64,000 nt of DNA. Source: Candidatus Symbiopectobacterium endolongispinus (lineage in GTDB: Bacteria > Pseudomonadota > Gammaproteobacteria > Enterobacterales > Enterobacteriaceae). A program made the translations under genes and the position numbers. The stretch lies in the NCBI RefSeq assembly GCF_018777385.1, contig NZ_JAFJYB010000003.1, positions 248,001 through 312,000 of the forward strand, written 5' to 3'. This document shows positions 30,919-41,445 of the stretch, one piece after another. Within the stretch, counting starts at the first letter, position 1. The number at the start of each line of letters is the position of its first letter. The notes under the pieces were generated by a model that was given only the letters and a program-made list of their open reading frames with translations, had not been told where the DNA came from and searched no databases.

Positions 30919-30952
30919 TACGGCGTGGGGCATTCCTCACGCCGTATTTTTT
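30919..30952 (+). terminator. Terminator of nagE
   Basis: TACGGCGTG and CACGCCGTA form a 9-bp stem with TTTTTT after it, 25 bp past the nagE stop. It is well preserved although nagE is broken. Confidence 0.88.
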
Positions 30953-31121
30953 CGCCGTTGGTACTAAAGTACGCCTGCTTTCGGTTACCTCATGCGTAAT
31001 CGTCAGCAGTTTTGCTTCTTTCTGTGTATTTCATAAGATTTAGTGCAAGTAACAGTTGTGTCCTGCCGTAGCTTGTTGGATTATTACGGGTTATGTGTCG
31101 TTTTGCATCGAGGAATCAAGC

Positions 31122-32780
31122 ATGAGTGAGGCAGAAGCCCGCCCAACCAACTTTATCCGTCAGATTATTGATGAAGATCTGGCGTCTGGAAAACACAGCC
31201 TGGTACAAACCCGTTTTCCGCCGGAACCCAATGGCTACTTGCATATCGGTCATGCCAAGTCCATTTGCCTCAATTTCGGGGTGGCGAAAGATTATAACGG
31301 TCAGTGTAATCTGCGTTTTGATGATACCAACCCGGTGAAAGAGGATATCGAGTACGTCGAGTCCATCAAGCAGGATGTGCAATGGTTGGGGTTCTCCTGG
31401 AGCGGAGAGATTCGCTATTCTTCTGATTATTTTGACCAGTTGCATCTGTATGCGGTCGAACTGATCGGCAAAGGGCTGGCTTATGTGGATGAACTCTCTC
31501 CTGAGCAGATCCGCGAATACCGTGGCACGCTGACTTCCCCCGGTAAAAACAGCCCTTATCGCGATCGCAGCGTTCAGGAAAACCTGAACCTGTTTGAAAA
31601 AATGCGTAATGGTGGATTTGCTGAGGGCACTGCGTGTCTGCGTGCCAAGATAGACATAGCATCACCGTTCATCGTGATGCGCGATCCGGTTCTGTACCGT
31701 ATCAAATTCGCCGAACATCACCAGACCGGGAAAAAGTGGTGCATCTATCCCATGTACGATTTCACGCATTGCATTTCCGATGCGTTGGAAGGGATTACAC
31801 ACTCACTGTGCACGCTGGAGTTCCAGGATAACCGTCGCCTGTACGATTGGGTGTTGGACAATATCACCATTCCTTGCCATCCGCGCCAGTATGAATTCTC
31901 GCGCTTGAACCTGGAATATACGGTGATGTCCAAACGCAAACTGAATCAGTTAGTGACGGAGAAAGTGGTTGAAGGGTGGGACGATCCCCGCATGCCAACT
32001 ATTTCCGGCCTGCGTCGCCGTGGCTATACTGCCGCTTCCGTGCGCGAATTTTGTCGTCGTATCGGTGTGACCAAACAGGACAATAATGTCGAAATGGCGG
32101 CGTTGGAATCCTGTATTCGTGACGATCTTAATAAGCATGCGCCGCGCGCCATGGCAGTTTTGGATCCGGTAAAAGTGATTATCGAGAATCTGCCAGAGGG
32201 CCACGAAGAGTGGGTTTCCATGCCGAATCATCCGAATAACCCGGAAATGGAGACGCGGCAGGTGCCGTTCAGCCGCGAGATTTATATCGATCGTGCCGAT
32301 TTCCGTGAAGAAGCTAACAAACAGTACAAGCGTCTGGTGCTGGGTAAAGAAGTGCGCTTGCGCAATGCGTATGTCATCAAGGCGGAACGCGTTGAGAAAG
32401 ATGAGCAGGGTGTTATCTCCACGCTGTATTGCACCTATGATGCCGAAACCTTGGGTAAAGATCCGGCTGACGGGCGTAAAGTGAAGGGCGTTATCCATTG
32501 GGTCTCTGCCGCACATGCACTGCCGGCTGAATTCCGCCTTTACGATCGCCTGTTCAGCGTACCAAACCTAGGTGCTGCGGATGACTTCCTTGCAACGATT
32601 AACCCGGATTCGCTAAAAGTGGTTCAGGGCTTTGTCGAACCGAGTTTGTTAAAGGCTGAAGTGGAAAAAGCCTATCAGTTTGAACGCGAAGGGTATTTTT
32701 GTGCCAATCGCCGCTATTCAAGCGAAACACATCTGGTGTTTAACCGTACGGTAGGCCTGCGTGATACGTGGGTTGGTTAA
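31122..32780 (+). CDS. glnS: GlnS, glutaminyl-tRNA synthetase
   Basis: GlnS charges tRNA-Gln. I use the ATG at 31122 ([11 protein letters not shown]), preceded by CGAGGAATCAAG, giving 552 residues (E. coli 554). An upstream in-frame start at 31056 lacks a ribosome site. Class I motifs are [15 protein letters not shown] (HIGH) and YTVMSKRKL (KMSKS). The anticodon-binding beta-barrel domains are complete, ending GLRDTWVG. Essential and intact. Confidence 0.97.
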   Translation: MSEAEARPTNFIRQIIDEDLASGKHSLVQTRFPPEPNGYLHIGHAKSICLNFGVAKDYNGQCNLRFDDTNPVKEDIEYVESIKQDVQWLGFSWSGEIRYSSDYFDQLHLYAVELIGKGLAYVDELSPEQIREYRGTLTSPGKNSPYRDRSVQENLNLFEKMRNGGFAEGTACLRAKIDIASPFIVMRDPVLYRIKFAEHHQTGKKWCIYPMYDFTHCISDALEGITHSLCTLEFQDNRRLYDWVLDNITIPCHPRQYEFSRLNLEYTVMSKRKLNQLVTEKVVEGWDDPRMPTISGLRRRGYTAASVREFCRRIGVTKQDNNVEMAALESCIRDDLNKHAPRAMAVLDPVKVIIENLPEGHEEWVSMPNHPNNPEMETRQVPFSREIYIDRADFREEANKQYKRLVLGKEVRLRNAYVIKAERVEKDEQGVISTLYCTYDAETLGKDPADGRKVKGVIHWVSAAHALPAEFRLYDRLFSVPNLGAADDFLATINPDSLKVVQGFVEPSLLKAEVEKAYQFEREGYFCANRRYSSETHLVFNRTVGLRDTWVG

Positions 32781-32813
32781 AACTGGTGTTTGACTGCCAT
32801 AAAAAAGCCTGAC

Positions 32814-33260
32814 TTATTTCGGGTCGTGGAGCGTTTCTTCTTCTCGGCAGTCGCCCGTACTGCAATGGCCATACAAGTACAAACTGTGGTTAGTCAGTTT
32901 AATACCGTGTCTGTCTGCGATTTCGCGCTGACGCGCTTCGATAGATTCATCACGGAATTCAATAACGCGTCCGCAATCCAGGCAAATAAGATGGTCATGG
33001 TGGTGTTGCTGTGTCAGTTCGAACACTGACTTACCACCTTCAAAATTATGACGGGTGACAATACCGGCATCATCAAACTGGTTAAGCACGCGATAAACGG
33101 TCGCAATACCGATCTCTTCGCCCATATCTATCAGTTTTTTATACAAATCTTCCGCGCTGACGTGATGACACTCCGGATCCTGCAACACTTCCAGAATCTT
33201 CAGTCTTGGCAGAGTGACTTTCAAGCCGGCCTTCTTTAATGCGGTGTTATTGTCAGTCAT
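32814..33260 (-). CDS. fur: Fur, ferric uptake regulator
   Basis: Fur is the iron-responsive dimeric repressor. The 148-residue protein (E. coli 148) has the winged helix at about 1-80 (ATVYRVLNQFDDAGIV), the HHHDHLICLDCG metal segment with structural Cys93/Cys96, and a second Cys pair in YGHCSTGDC. It is convergent with glnS. E. coli has the small leader gene uof just upstream; I could not confirm one here. Intact. Confidence 0.96.
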   Translation of the reverse strand: MTDNNTALKKAGLKVTLPRLKILEVLQDPECHHVSAEDLYKKLIDMGEEIGIATVYRVLNQFDDAGIVTRHNFEGGKSVFELTQQHHHDHLICLDCGRVIEFRDESIEARQREIADRHGIKLTNHSLYLYGHCSTGDCREEETLHDPK

Positions 33261-33544
33261 GCGGGTTTAGTCCTGTTACTTTCTCGTCGATGGGGGCAAT
33301 TAAGCCTATGGCATCGGTCGGCTCAAAAATTGTAATGGCGTCTCAATTATAGAACCGCGCATTAAAAATGAAAACCATGGGATGTTAACAATACCGTCCC
33401 CATAAAGAAAGTGTGCATTCGCGCGCAATCTCTTATTGTAAAATGGAGAAAATTGATAAACGTATAAAACCGATGGGTACTATTGTACAGGATTAGGCCG
33501 TGAAGTTAAAAAAATGTTTCTATTAATTTAATCGGTTTTATCTA
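33261..33544. promoter_or_regulatory. fur upstream region
   Basis: A/T-rich spacer between fldA and fur on the minus strand, which must hold the fur promoter. I find no open frame matching uof with a good ribosome site. No perfect Fur box was recognised by eye. Confidence 0.5.
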
Positions 33545-33576
33545 TTAATAAAGCCATGACATTGCTATCATGGCTT
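33545..33576 (-). terminator. Terminator of fldA
   Basis: AAGCCATGA, 8-nt loop, TCATGGCTT, then TTATTAATAG on the minus strand, 20 bp beyond the fldA stop. Confidence 0.75.
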
Positions 33577-33595
33577 CTGTGTAAAACAGGGGCGA

Positions 33596-34123
33596 TTAAC
33601 CTACCAGTGCTTTCAGGTTGAGCTCTTCGCTGATTTGTTTGACCCAGGCACTCACGCGTTCACTGGTCAGTTCAGGTTGACGATCTTCATCAATGGCCAG
33701 ACCGATGAAGTGGTTATCGTCTGCCAGCCCTTTAGACGCTTCGAAATAGTAACCTTCGGTTGACCAGTTGCCGACAATAGTTGCCCCGCGCGGTTCAATA
33801 ATGTCTCGCAGCGTTCCCATCGCGTCACAAAAGTATTCTGCGTAATCTTCTTGGTCGCCACAGCCAAACGATGCAACGATTTTTCCATTGAAATCAATCT
33901 CTTCCAATGTCGGAAAGAAATCGTACCAATCACACTGGGCCTCACCATAGTACCAGGTCGGAATACCAAGCAGCAGGATATCAAACGCTTCAATATCTTC
34001 TTTGCTGCTCTTGGCGATGTCATGAACCTCTGCAACATCACTGCCAAGTTGCTGTTGGATTGTCTTGGCAATGTTTTCGGTATTGCCGGTGTCACTGCCA
34101 AAGAAAATGCCTATGAGTGCCAT
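33596..34123 (-). CDS. fldA: FldA, flavodoxin 1
   Basis: FldA is a low-potential FMN electron carrier for biotin synthase, IspG/IspH, MetH and radical-SAM enzymes. The 175-residue product (E. coli 176) has the FMN phosphate loop GIFFGSDTGNTENIAK, the aromatic stacking region TWYYGEAQCDW, and GCGDQEDYAEYFCDA. Flavodoxin is also the usual electron donor for MiaB, which is broken in this window. Intact. Confidence 0.96.
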   Translation of the reverse strand: MALIGIFFGSDTGNTENIAKTIQQQLGSDVAEVHDIAKSSKEDIEAFDILLLGIPTWYYGEAQCDWYDFFPTLEEIDFNGKIVASFGCGDQEDYAEYFCDAMGTLRDIIEPRGATIVGNWSTEGYYFEASKGLADDNHFIGLAIDEDRQPELTSERVSAWVKQISEELNLKALVG

Positions 34124-34578
34124 GGATAAAATAACCTCTTTATTCTTAATGGTATGGTGCAGTTTATCACCTACATATCAAGTAATAATATCAGACGCAG
34201 GGGGTGGGAGAAACTTGTATCTTTCCCCTGGCGCAAAGCGGAAATAACCGCTATTAAATAAGGGTATTTATTCGGTCGTTCTTTTTCACCATTTCGCCAG
34301 TTTTTTTAATTACTTTAGCGGCGACATTGTTAGTGTCTGTTTCCCTATCTTTTTTAAAAGTAGAACTAATTACTGATTTTTAGTGACAGTGTGCTGTAGA
34401 TCACGGAGGGAAACTACTAAATATTCTTTTAATATTGACTATGAAAGTAGCAGGTTCGCCGTGTGCTTGCAGGCGTAAAGCATCGCGCGTTTTCCCCTTT
34501 TGGGGATTGTTTCAAACCTGATGATTTTTTTAAAAATAATAACCATACCGCACGTTATTTTATATCTGGAGCTTGCTT
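34124..34578. other. Spacer between fldA and the chemoreceptor gene
   Basis: 455 bp, A/T-rich, divergently flanked, so it holds two promoters. A ribosome site (CTGGAG) lies just before 34579. No gene or strong hairpin is seen. In E. coli fldA is next to ybfE, so this spacer and the receptor gene are extra here. Confidence 0.6.
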
Positions 34579-36254
34579 ATGCAATTTTTGAGAAACATCG
34601 CCATCAGAACGGCAATGTTATGGGTTCTAGGGGTTTTCTGTGTACTTTGGGGGGTTTTTCCGTCTACACCATTTTCTCCTTCAAAGAGATGACCACTACT
34701 TCACAGACCAGTACCTTACTAGTTCATAACATGAATTTAGTCAATCAGGGCAGCGATCAATATTTTCGCATGGTAACCCATTTGGCACGAGTAGTGGATT
34801 GGCGTCGTAGTGGTGAAAACACACTGGCGGATAAAGAGCAGGCGTCAGTGTTGACGGCATTGAATAATCTGAAATCCGATCTGGCTACCTTTAGCAGCCT
34901 CGATCACGCGGGGTTGGATGCCACGCTGACTGAAGCGGTGGTGCGCGATTGGGGCAACCTGATTACCCAGGGCGTTGATCCGATGTTTCAAAAAGCGCAG
35001 GCCAATGCCTTGGATGAATATCAACGCTATGCCAAGGAAACGGTGCCAGCGCTCAGTCGTCAATTTGGAGCCTCAGTCAATGCTCTTAACAAGGCAGGCT
35101 CTGATAAATTCGCCGCAGCGGGCGCACGCTTTCAGCAAATTACCGCCATTGGTCAAAATATTTTGCTGACGGGACTGGTCGTCGGGTTGCTGCTGCTGTT
35201 TTTCACCGATCGCTATCTCGTGGCCTGTTTGGTTAAACCACTCGATACGTTGCGCGAACACTTCAGTGCTATCGCCTCCGGACAACTCGGCAAACCGATT
35301 CATGATTTTGGTCGTAACTGCGTGGGGCGTTTGTTGCCTCTATTACGGGATATGCAAACCAGTCTGGCGACGACAGTCAGTACAATTCGTTCCAGCACGG
35401 ATGCCATCTACCTTGGTGCCTCCGAGATTGCTTCCGGTAATAACGACCTCTCATCGCGTACTAAACATCAGGCTTCTGCACTGGAAGAGACAGCGGCCAG
35501 CATGGAGCAGTTGACGGCAACTGTTAAACAGAATGCGGAAAACGCCAATCACGCGAGCCAATTGGCATTACAAGCGTCCAATACGGCACGAAAAGGGGGG
35601 GAGATCGTCGATAACGTGGTGAAAACCATGGCGGAGATTTCGGGAAGCTCAAAACGTATTGCTGAGATCACCACGGTGATCAATGGTATTGCCTTCCAGA
35701 CTAACATTCTGGCGCTTAACGCCGCTGTTGAAGCTGCGCGGGCCGGTGAGCAAGGGCGTGGTTTTGCGGTGGTTGCTGGTGAAGTGCGCAGCCTGGCGCA
35801 GCGCAGCGCGCAGGCGGCAAAAGAGATAGAGGGATTGAGCGCTGAATCAGCACACTGTGTGGGTACTGGCTCGCAGCTGGTTGAAGATGCTGGTGTTACC
35901 ATGAGTGACATTGTGCGTGCCGTGACCAATGTGACGGACATCATGGGGGAAATTGCCTCGGCTTCCGGTGAACAAAGCAAAGGTATTGCACAGGTTGGAC
36001 AAGCAGTAGCGGAAATGGACAGTGTGACGCAGCAGAATGCGGCACTGGTGGAGCAGGTGTCTGCTGCAGCACTGTCGTTGGAAGAGCAGGCTGCGGTGCT
36101 TAACCGGACTGTGGCGGTGTTCCAACTGTCTGAATCCGTCGTGCCCGTGGCCGCTCCTGTGGCGGCGCCGGTTGCCACCTTGGCGCGTGCTGGCAGTGGC
36201 ACCGCAGCAAAAAAGGCGTTGCCACCGGGAAATGATAACAGGGAACAATTTTAA
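34579..36254 (+). pseudogene. Methyl-accepting chemotaxis protein (frameshifted near the start)
   Basis: A transmembrane chemoreceptor of the Tar/Tsr type. The proper start is ATG 34579 ([14 protein letters not shown]) after CTGGAG. A T run at 34655-34659 is one short, and the frame breaks inside the first membrane helix after WGVF. The rest reads on cleanly: periplasmic four-helix ligand domain (about 35-190), second membrane helix ([15 protein letters not shown]), HAMP, and signalling domain with [20 protein letters not shown]. Restored length is 558. The signalling part has drifted ([23 protein letters not shown]), and the C-terminal CheR/CheB tether reads NREQF instead of NWE-x-F. Ligand unknown. 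Confidence 0.88.
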
Positions 36255-36329
36255 CTGGGTGGTCTATCCGTTAATGTCGTTACCAGGGAGGGAAACAGGG
36301 CGTCATGGATGACGCCGGAAATTAATGTG

Positions 36330-36617
36330 TCAGGATGAAAGGTCTTTTTCCGCCAGTTGCGACAGCAACATGCGTTCAATGAGCTCACTACGGCTGATGT
36401 TCTGCATTTCAGCCAGGCTATTTAGTGCTTCCACGGCTTCCTCATTAATTTTCAATTCGATGCGGCGCAAGCCCCGCACCTTGTCACGACGCAATTGATT
36501 GCGCTTATTAATACGAAGCTGTTCGTCGCGTGAAAGCGGGTTGGTTTTGGGACGACCTGGCCGACGTTCATCCGCGAACAGATCCAACGTGGTACGGTCC
36601 GTTTGTTCTTTTGCCAT
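36330..36617 (-). CDS. ybfE: YbfE, small LexA-regulon protein
   Basis: The 95-residue product closely matches E. coli YbfE (97) through DRTTLDLFADERRPGRPKTN and the basic helix INKRNQLRRDKVRGLRRIEL, then a ribbon-helix-helix-like C-terminal half. E. coli ybfE is listed as LexA-controlled; its function is unknown. No CTGT-N8-ACAG LexA box was recognised in the 174 bp upstream. It keeps the fldA-ybfE-ybfF order apart from the inserted receptor gene. Confidence 0.9.
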   Translation of the reverse strand: MAKEQTDRTTLDLFADERRPGRPKTNPLSRDEQLRINKRNQLRRDKVRGLRRIELKINEEAVEALNSLAEMQNISRSELIERMLLSQLAEKDLSS

Positions 36618-36791
36618 AGGTAGTGCTGCTGCAAGGAAGTCTGACCAAAATGCACGTCTCGGTTAAGCGTGACATTCTGATGATGTGGTTACTGTGCATA
36701 AGGCTGATTCAGCCGTCCCTCTACTGCGGGCGCCATCATACCCTAGCGAGGCTGGCGGCGACAATGGGTAACTGCCGCCGATCGCTACGGA

Positions 36792-37487
36792 TTATGCGGG
36801 TGGCTCTTCAAGGAAACGGTGAATAGCGCGCAGAACAGCATCGGGCTTTTCTGCATGAACCCAGTGGCCGCTGCCTGCAATCACATGCGCTTTGGCATTG
36901 GGAAACTGCTGCAAAAGCGTTTCCCGATAGCGGTCGTCCAGATTAAGGGGATGCCGCACCGCGACATTAAAACGCCACTCTCCCTGCTGAAAGGATTTCA
37001 GTAGAAATTGCACGACGCCCTCTTCCCTGAGGTGATGACGCATGATAGCCGCGACTTCGGTGCGCGTGGTTACGCCTGCCGCGGTAACCGCACGCAGGGC
37101 TGCAAAAACGTCATTGTGGCGACGCAGTTGGTAATCCACCGGCGCAATATCAATGGCGACGATCTTCTCAATACGATCAGGGATCTGTGCGCTTAACGCC
37201 ATGGCGGTTTTTCCTCCCATGGAGTGTTCGATGATAATGGCGTTATCGATGCTTAATGCATCCAGTAATGCTTTCACATCGCCTGCCATGGCCGGGTAGT
37301 TCATTTCCGACGTGCGTGGTGATAATCCGTGGTTGCGTAAGTCGACCTGAATGACATCGTGCTGCTTTTGCAGGTCTCGCGCCAGAATGCCCAGGTTATC
37401 CAGATTACCAAACAGACCGTGAATCAATACGATAGGCAGTGCATGCGTGGGTTGTTGCGCATTTTGCAAGCGATAATTCAATTTCAT
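36792..37487 (-). pseudogene. ybfF: ybfF, alpha/beta-hydrolase esterase (in-frame deletion, altered nucleophile elbow)
   Basis: YbfF is a small serine esterase acting on acyl substrates. I start it at MKLNYRLQ (37487), 231 residues against 254 in E. coli. The frame is open, but after GEWRFNVAV it passes straight to RHPLNLDDRYRETLL. About 23 residues that in E. coli hold the WDQY...HPALFIPGG strand are missing. The nucleophile elbow G-x-S-x-G reads EHSMGG, with Glu in place of the first Gly. The His end (GHWVHAEKPDAV) is intact. I infer a non-functional or badly impaired enzyme; a divergent active form cannot be excluded. Confidence 0.72.
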
Positions 37488-37720
37488 GGTGAAGTTCATT
37501 CAGAGACACAGGCGCTTAGGGTATCATGACTGCTGCCGATGATGTTGCCCTGTGGAAAATGAAGACTATGCTTTTTGCAGGTTACAGGTAATGGGGCGAG
37601 GGAGCAGATGGGGGATCGTCTGACTTTCGATATTGTTTGTGTAATGCCGCTATTCGGTGGTATTGATTCGCCTATATACTTCTTGCCGATTAATTAGAGT
37701 AAAAACAGTACTAGATAAAG

Positions 37721-38254
37721 ATGAAAACTATTGAGGTCGACGAAGAGCTGTATCGTTATATTGCCAGCCACACGCAGCACATTGGTGAAAGCGCCTCGGA
37801 TATTCTGCGTCGCATGTTGAGTTTCCGGGCAGGGCAGGTGGTCGCCGCTTCTGAAACGGCCACAACGAAAGCGCAGACGCCAGCGAGCGTAGCCACAAAA
37901 CCGCGTGATGGTGTAAGGGCTGTGCGTGAACTGTTGTTGTCCGATGAATACGCCGCGCAAAGTAAAGCCATCAATCGCTTTATGCTGGTGCTCTCCACCT
38001 TATATTGCCTCGAACCGAACGCTTTTTCTGCGGCAACCGAGCTGCTTCATGGCCGCACGCGCGTTTATTTTGCCGGCGACGAACACACACTGCTTCAGCA
38101 TGGCGTCCATACCAAACCCAAGCATATTCAGGGTACGCCTTACTGGGTCATCACCAATACCAATACGGATCGCAAACGCAGCATGGTTGAGCAAATCATG
38201 CAATCGATGCAGTTCCCTACGGAGCTTGTCGAAAAAGTGTGCGGTACTATTTAG
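37721..38254 (+). CDS. seqA: SeqA, replication-initiation sequestration protein
   Basis: SeqA binds clusters of hemimethylated GATC and keeps oriC from firing again. The 177-residue protein (E. coli 181) has the N-terminal filament domain MKTIEVDEELYRYIASHTQ and the C-terminal DNA-binding domain with ATELLHGRTRVYFAG and GTPYWVITNTNT. It lies 39 bp before pgm, as in E. coli, and is divergent from ybfF. Intact. Confidence 0.96.
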   Translation: MKTIEVDEELYRYIASHTQHIGESASDILRRMLSFRAGQVVAASETATTKAQTPASVATKPRDGVRAVRELLLSDEYAAQSKAINRFMLVLSTLYCLEPNAFSAATELLHGRTRVYFAGDEHTLLQHGVHTKPKHIQGTPYWVITNTNTDRKRSMVEQIMQSMQFPTELVEKVCGTI

Positions 38255-38293
38255 CAAATAGCATCTTAACGAATAGCGTCAGGGAGAACGCCG

Positions 38294-39937
38294 ATGGCTA
38301 ATCACCCCAGAGCCGGACAACCCACCCGGCAAAGTGATTTGATTAATGTAGCGCAATTAACGTCACAGTATTATGTATTACGCCCCGATGTGGATAACGC
38401 CGCACATGCAGTGAAGTTCGGGACATCGGGTCACCGCGGCAGCGCGGCGCGCCACAGTTTTAATGAGGCGCATATTATGGCTATCGCTCAGGCGATTGCC
38501 GAAGAACGCAAAAAGCAAGGGATCACCGGCCCCTGTTTTGTGGGTAAAGACACCCACGCGCTGTCGGAACCAGCTTTTATCTCAGTGCTGGAAGTGTTGG
38601 CAGCGAACGGCGTTGAAGTGGTGGTGCAGCAGGACAATGGCTTTACGCCGACGCCCGCTATCTCCAATGCCATTCTGGTGCATAATTGCAAAGGCAATGC
38701 GCAGGCCGACGGGATTGTGATTACTCCGTCTCACAACCCACCGGAAGAGGGCGGTATTAAATATAATCCGCCCAATGGCGGGCCCGCTGATACCAATGTC
38801 ACCAGCGTTATCGAAAAACGTGCCAACGCCCTGCTAGCTGATGGGTTAAAAGCAGTAAAACGCCTGACGCTGGATAAAGCCTGGCAGAGCGGTCATGTGC
38901 ATGAGCAAGATCTGGTGCAACCTTATGTCGAGGGATTGCGTGAGGTCGTGGATATCCCCGCCATTCAGAAGGCAGGGTTGACACTGGGTGTCGATCCGTT
39001 GGGCGGTTCAGGCATTGCCTACTGGCAGCGCATCGCAGAGCACTACAAGTTGAATTTACACTTGGTCAACGATGCGGTCGATCAGACGTTCCGCTTTATG
39101 ACCTTGGATCATGACGGCGTTATCCGCATGGACTGCTCTTCAGAGTCAGCGATGGCGGGATTACTGGCGCTGCGTGACAAATTTGATCTGGCTTTTGCCA
39201 ACGATCCTGATTATGACCGCCACGGCATTGTGACGCCCGCGGGTCTGATGAACCCGAATCACTATCTGGCGGTTGCTATCGACTACCTATTCCGTCATCG
39301 TCCGCAGTGGGGGCAATCTGTTGCTGTCGGCAAGACGCTGGTTTCCAGCGCCATGATAGACCGTGTGGTGGCCTGCCTTGGGCGTAAACTGGTGGAAGTG
39401 CCGGTCGGGTTCAAATGGTTTGTTGATGGTTTATTCGATGGCAGCTTTGGTTTCGGCGGTGAAGAGAGTGCGGGCGCATCCTTCCTGCGCTTCGATGGCA
39501 CGCCATGGTCAACGGATAAAGATGGCATCATCATGTGTCTGCTGGCGGCTGAGATCACTGCGGTAACCGGTAAAAATCCGCAGCAACACTATGATGCGCT
39601 GGCGGCCCGTTTTGGTGCGCCGAGTTACAACCGTATTCAAGCCTCTGCGACTCACGCGCAAAAAGCGGCGCTGTCGCGCTTATCACCTGAACAGGTTGCT
39701 GCCAGTACGTTGGCTGGCGATCCGATCACGGCACGTTTGACGGCTGCTCCGGGTAACGGTGCCTCTATTGGCGGATTGAAAGTGATGGCGGATAACGGCT
39801 GGTTTGCAGCGCGTCCATCGGGCACGGAAGAAGCCTACAAGATTTACTGCGAAAGTTTCCTGGGCGCGGAGCATCGCGCGCGCATTGAGAAAGAAGCGGT
39901 AGATATTGTCAGCGCCGTGCTGGCAAATGCCAAATAA
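38294..39937 (+). CDS. pgm: Pgm, phosphoglucomutase
   Basis: Pgm interconverts glucose-1- and glucose-6-phosphate, feeding UDP-glucose for LPS and glycogen. The 547-residue protein (E. coli 546) has the phosphoserine loop [17 protein letters not shown], the metal loop [12 protein letters not shown], the sugar loop [12 protein letters not shown] and the phosphate loop [21 protein letters not shown] precedes the ATG. Intact. Confidence 0.97.
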   Translation: MANHPRAGQPTRQSDLINVAQLTSQYYVLRPDVDNAAHAVKFGTSGHRGSAARHSFNEAHIMAIAQAIAEERKKQGITGPCFVGKDTHALSEPAFISVLEVLAANGVEVVVQQDNGFTPTPAISNAILVHNCKGNAQADGIVITPSHNPPEEGGIKYNPPNGGPADTNVTSVIEKRANALLADGLKAVKRLTLDKAWQSGHVHEQDLVQPYVEGLREVVDIPAIQKAGLTLGVDPLGGSGIAYWQRIAEHYKLNLHLVNDAVDQTFRFMTLDHDGVIRMDCSSESAMAGLLALRDKFDLAFANDPDYDRHGIVTPAGLMNPNHYLAVAIDYLFRHRPQWGQSVAVGKTLVSSAMIDRVVACLGRKLVEVPVGFKWFVDGLFDGSFGFGGEESAGASFLRFDGTPWSTDKDGIIMCLLAAEITAVTGKNPQQHYDALAARFGAPSYNRIQASATHAQKAALSRLSPEQVAASTLAGDPITARLTAAPGNGASIGGLKVMADNGWFAARPSGTEEAYKIYCESFLGAEHRARIEKEAVDIVSAVLANAK

Positions 39938-39986
39938 GCGTTCCTTTAGGGGGCCGCTGACAAACAGCACTACACCCACCGTCATT

Positions 39987-40030
39987 CCCGGCTTTCGCCG
40001 AGGATGACAAGGGGTAAAGTGACTTTGCCA
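39987..40030. repeat. Dispersed intergenic repeat, copy A
   Basis: A 44-bp stretch beginning CCCGGCTTTCGCCGAGGATG and ending GGGGTAAAGTGACTTTGCCA. It is repeated after sucD at 62811-62853 with one substitution and one single-base gap. Both copies follow a metabolic gene on the plus strand. Confidence 0.85.
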
Positions 40031-40657
40031 TCAGACTGAGGACGCACAGGGCGTCCTTTGTCTTTTCTGCTTGAAATAGCAGGAAAGGTTCTCGGCGGCG
40101 ATACTGTGTAACCACTCGTGGAGATCTGCATGGTTTTTCAGCATCAACTTCTGCATCGCGTGATTACGGTATGCGCTGATGGCTTTAATGGATATTCCGG
40201 ATAGCTCACTGATTTTACTGTTATTTAGTCCATGTTTGTAGCCCCATAATACCTCCCGCTCGCGTGGACTGAGGCACTGCACGATATTATATTGCTGTAC
40301 GTGGGATGGAATCCCAGACGATAAAGGGCTGGCAACAAAGGTATTTAACAACGCGGACAGCGTTTCTGGTGGATCGCCTAGCGCCAACTGTCCGTCTCCA
40401 TAACCACAGCAGAGCGTGTTCTTCTGCTTTACCAGCAAGAAAAGTAAGGTAGCACGCCGTTTTCGGCTAAATTGACGCCACCAGCGCGGTGCGTGCTGAG
40501 TCACTGTGGTGAAAATAATATCCGCTTGCTCAAGTTGCTCAGTGGTATATTGAATATTTACCTAAAGTTTTTGGGTATGGAACCATTGATGGATGAGGTG
40601 TCTAAGGCCAACAGTAAAATAGCGATCAAAATGAAGGAGTACAACAGTTCTTTCCAT
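40031..40657 (-). pseudogene. LuxR/BglJ-type transcription regulator (amber at codon 32)
   Basis: The only long open part starts at 40504 (157 codons) and ends in a LuxR-type helix-turn-helix (LSPREREVLWGYKHG, SIKAISAYRNHAMQKL). Reading upstream in the same frame reaches an ATG at 40657 (MERTVVLLHFDRYFTVGL) with a single TAG at 40562-40564. The full protein would be 208 residues, with an N-terminal pseudo-receiver-like domain as in RcsB/BglJ-type regulators. I infer a one-stop pseudogene. A 157-residue DNA-binding fragment from the internal start is possible but lacks an obvious ribosome site. Target genes are unknown. Confidence 0.72.
40039..40066 (+). terminator. Terminator after pgm
   Basis: AGGACGC, loop ACAGG, GCGTCCT, then TTGTCTTTT. 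It overlaps the 3' end of the convergent LuxR-type pseudogene. Confidence 0.65.
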
Positions 40658-41445
40658 CGTCTAGTACCTATTTAACCTGTTGTTCCCGAAAAAATGTCTG
40701 CATGGGCAAATGCACCTGGATTCTATGTAGGGTAAATACATTCATCGATGGTGAGTTAATAAATGATTGATGTAAAAACTTACTTGTGTTTATTTTATTA
40801 TCTGGTTTTATGAAAGTTTATGTTTGCAGATTAATCTCCCTCTTGGTCTCTAGCCCCTTGTATTAATATTTAAAGCATGGTTTTCTCTAATGTCCATTTT
40901 TTCGTTTAGTTGTTGTGTAACTGTTATCCTTTGAAATCACACTCATTGTAACCGTGCGACATCCGTAGCAAAACATATGAATAGTAATCATTTTCTTAAA
41001 ATGAAAACGGTTGTGAGATTTATATCCTTTTTGTTCTATGATGTGCCTTTTCTTTTTCTGAAGAGATAAAAGTGAAAGGTATTCATTGAGGTTTTCAATG
41101 GTAATCGTTTGCTCAGTCAGTTGACGATAAGTTTTTATCGAGTATCACGACTAATGGAGGCGATGTTTTTATTGGTTTGCCTTTCGTTTATCGTTTATTA
41201 GATATTATCATTACGCATATTTGTAACCATTAACGGTGAAACCGACGCTCTCAGTATTGAGAAGGTTTTTCGCTGCGTATGCTTGGTACACGGTGCCGCG
41301 TTCGTGTACCAAGCATACTGGTTGAAGCCCGCCCCCCTAACGTAAGGTCAATTGCAGGCAAAAGTAACATCAACTTGGTATATAGCAGCGTTAGTCAGTT
41401 ATACCGTAGAGTACTTTTTTAATTCTTATCTCATGGGACAGCGAT
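40658..41445. other. A/T-rich gene-poor gap
   Basis: 788 bp, clearly richer in A+T than the neighbours. No open frame of note. It contains one perfect 15-bp inverted repeat (41278-41317). It may be a deletion scar or decayed horizontally acquired DNA. Confidence 0.6.
41278..41317. repeat. Perfect 15-bp inverted repeat
   Basis: TATGCTTGGTACACG and CGTGTACCAAGCATA are separated by GTGCCGCGTT. No U-run follows on either strand, so it is not a normal terminator. It could be an operator, a cruciform, or the hairpin of an unknown RNA. Confidence 0.75.
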
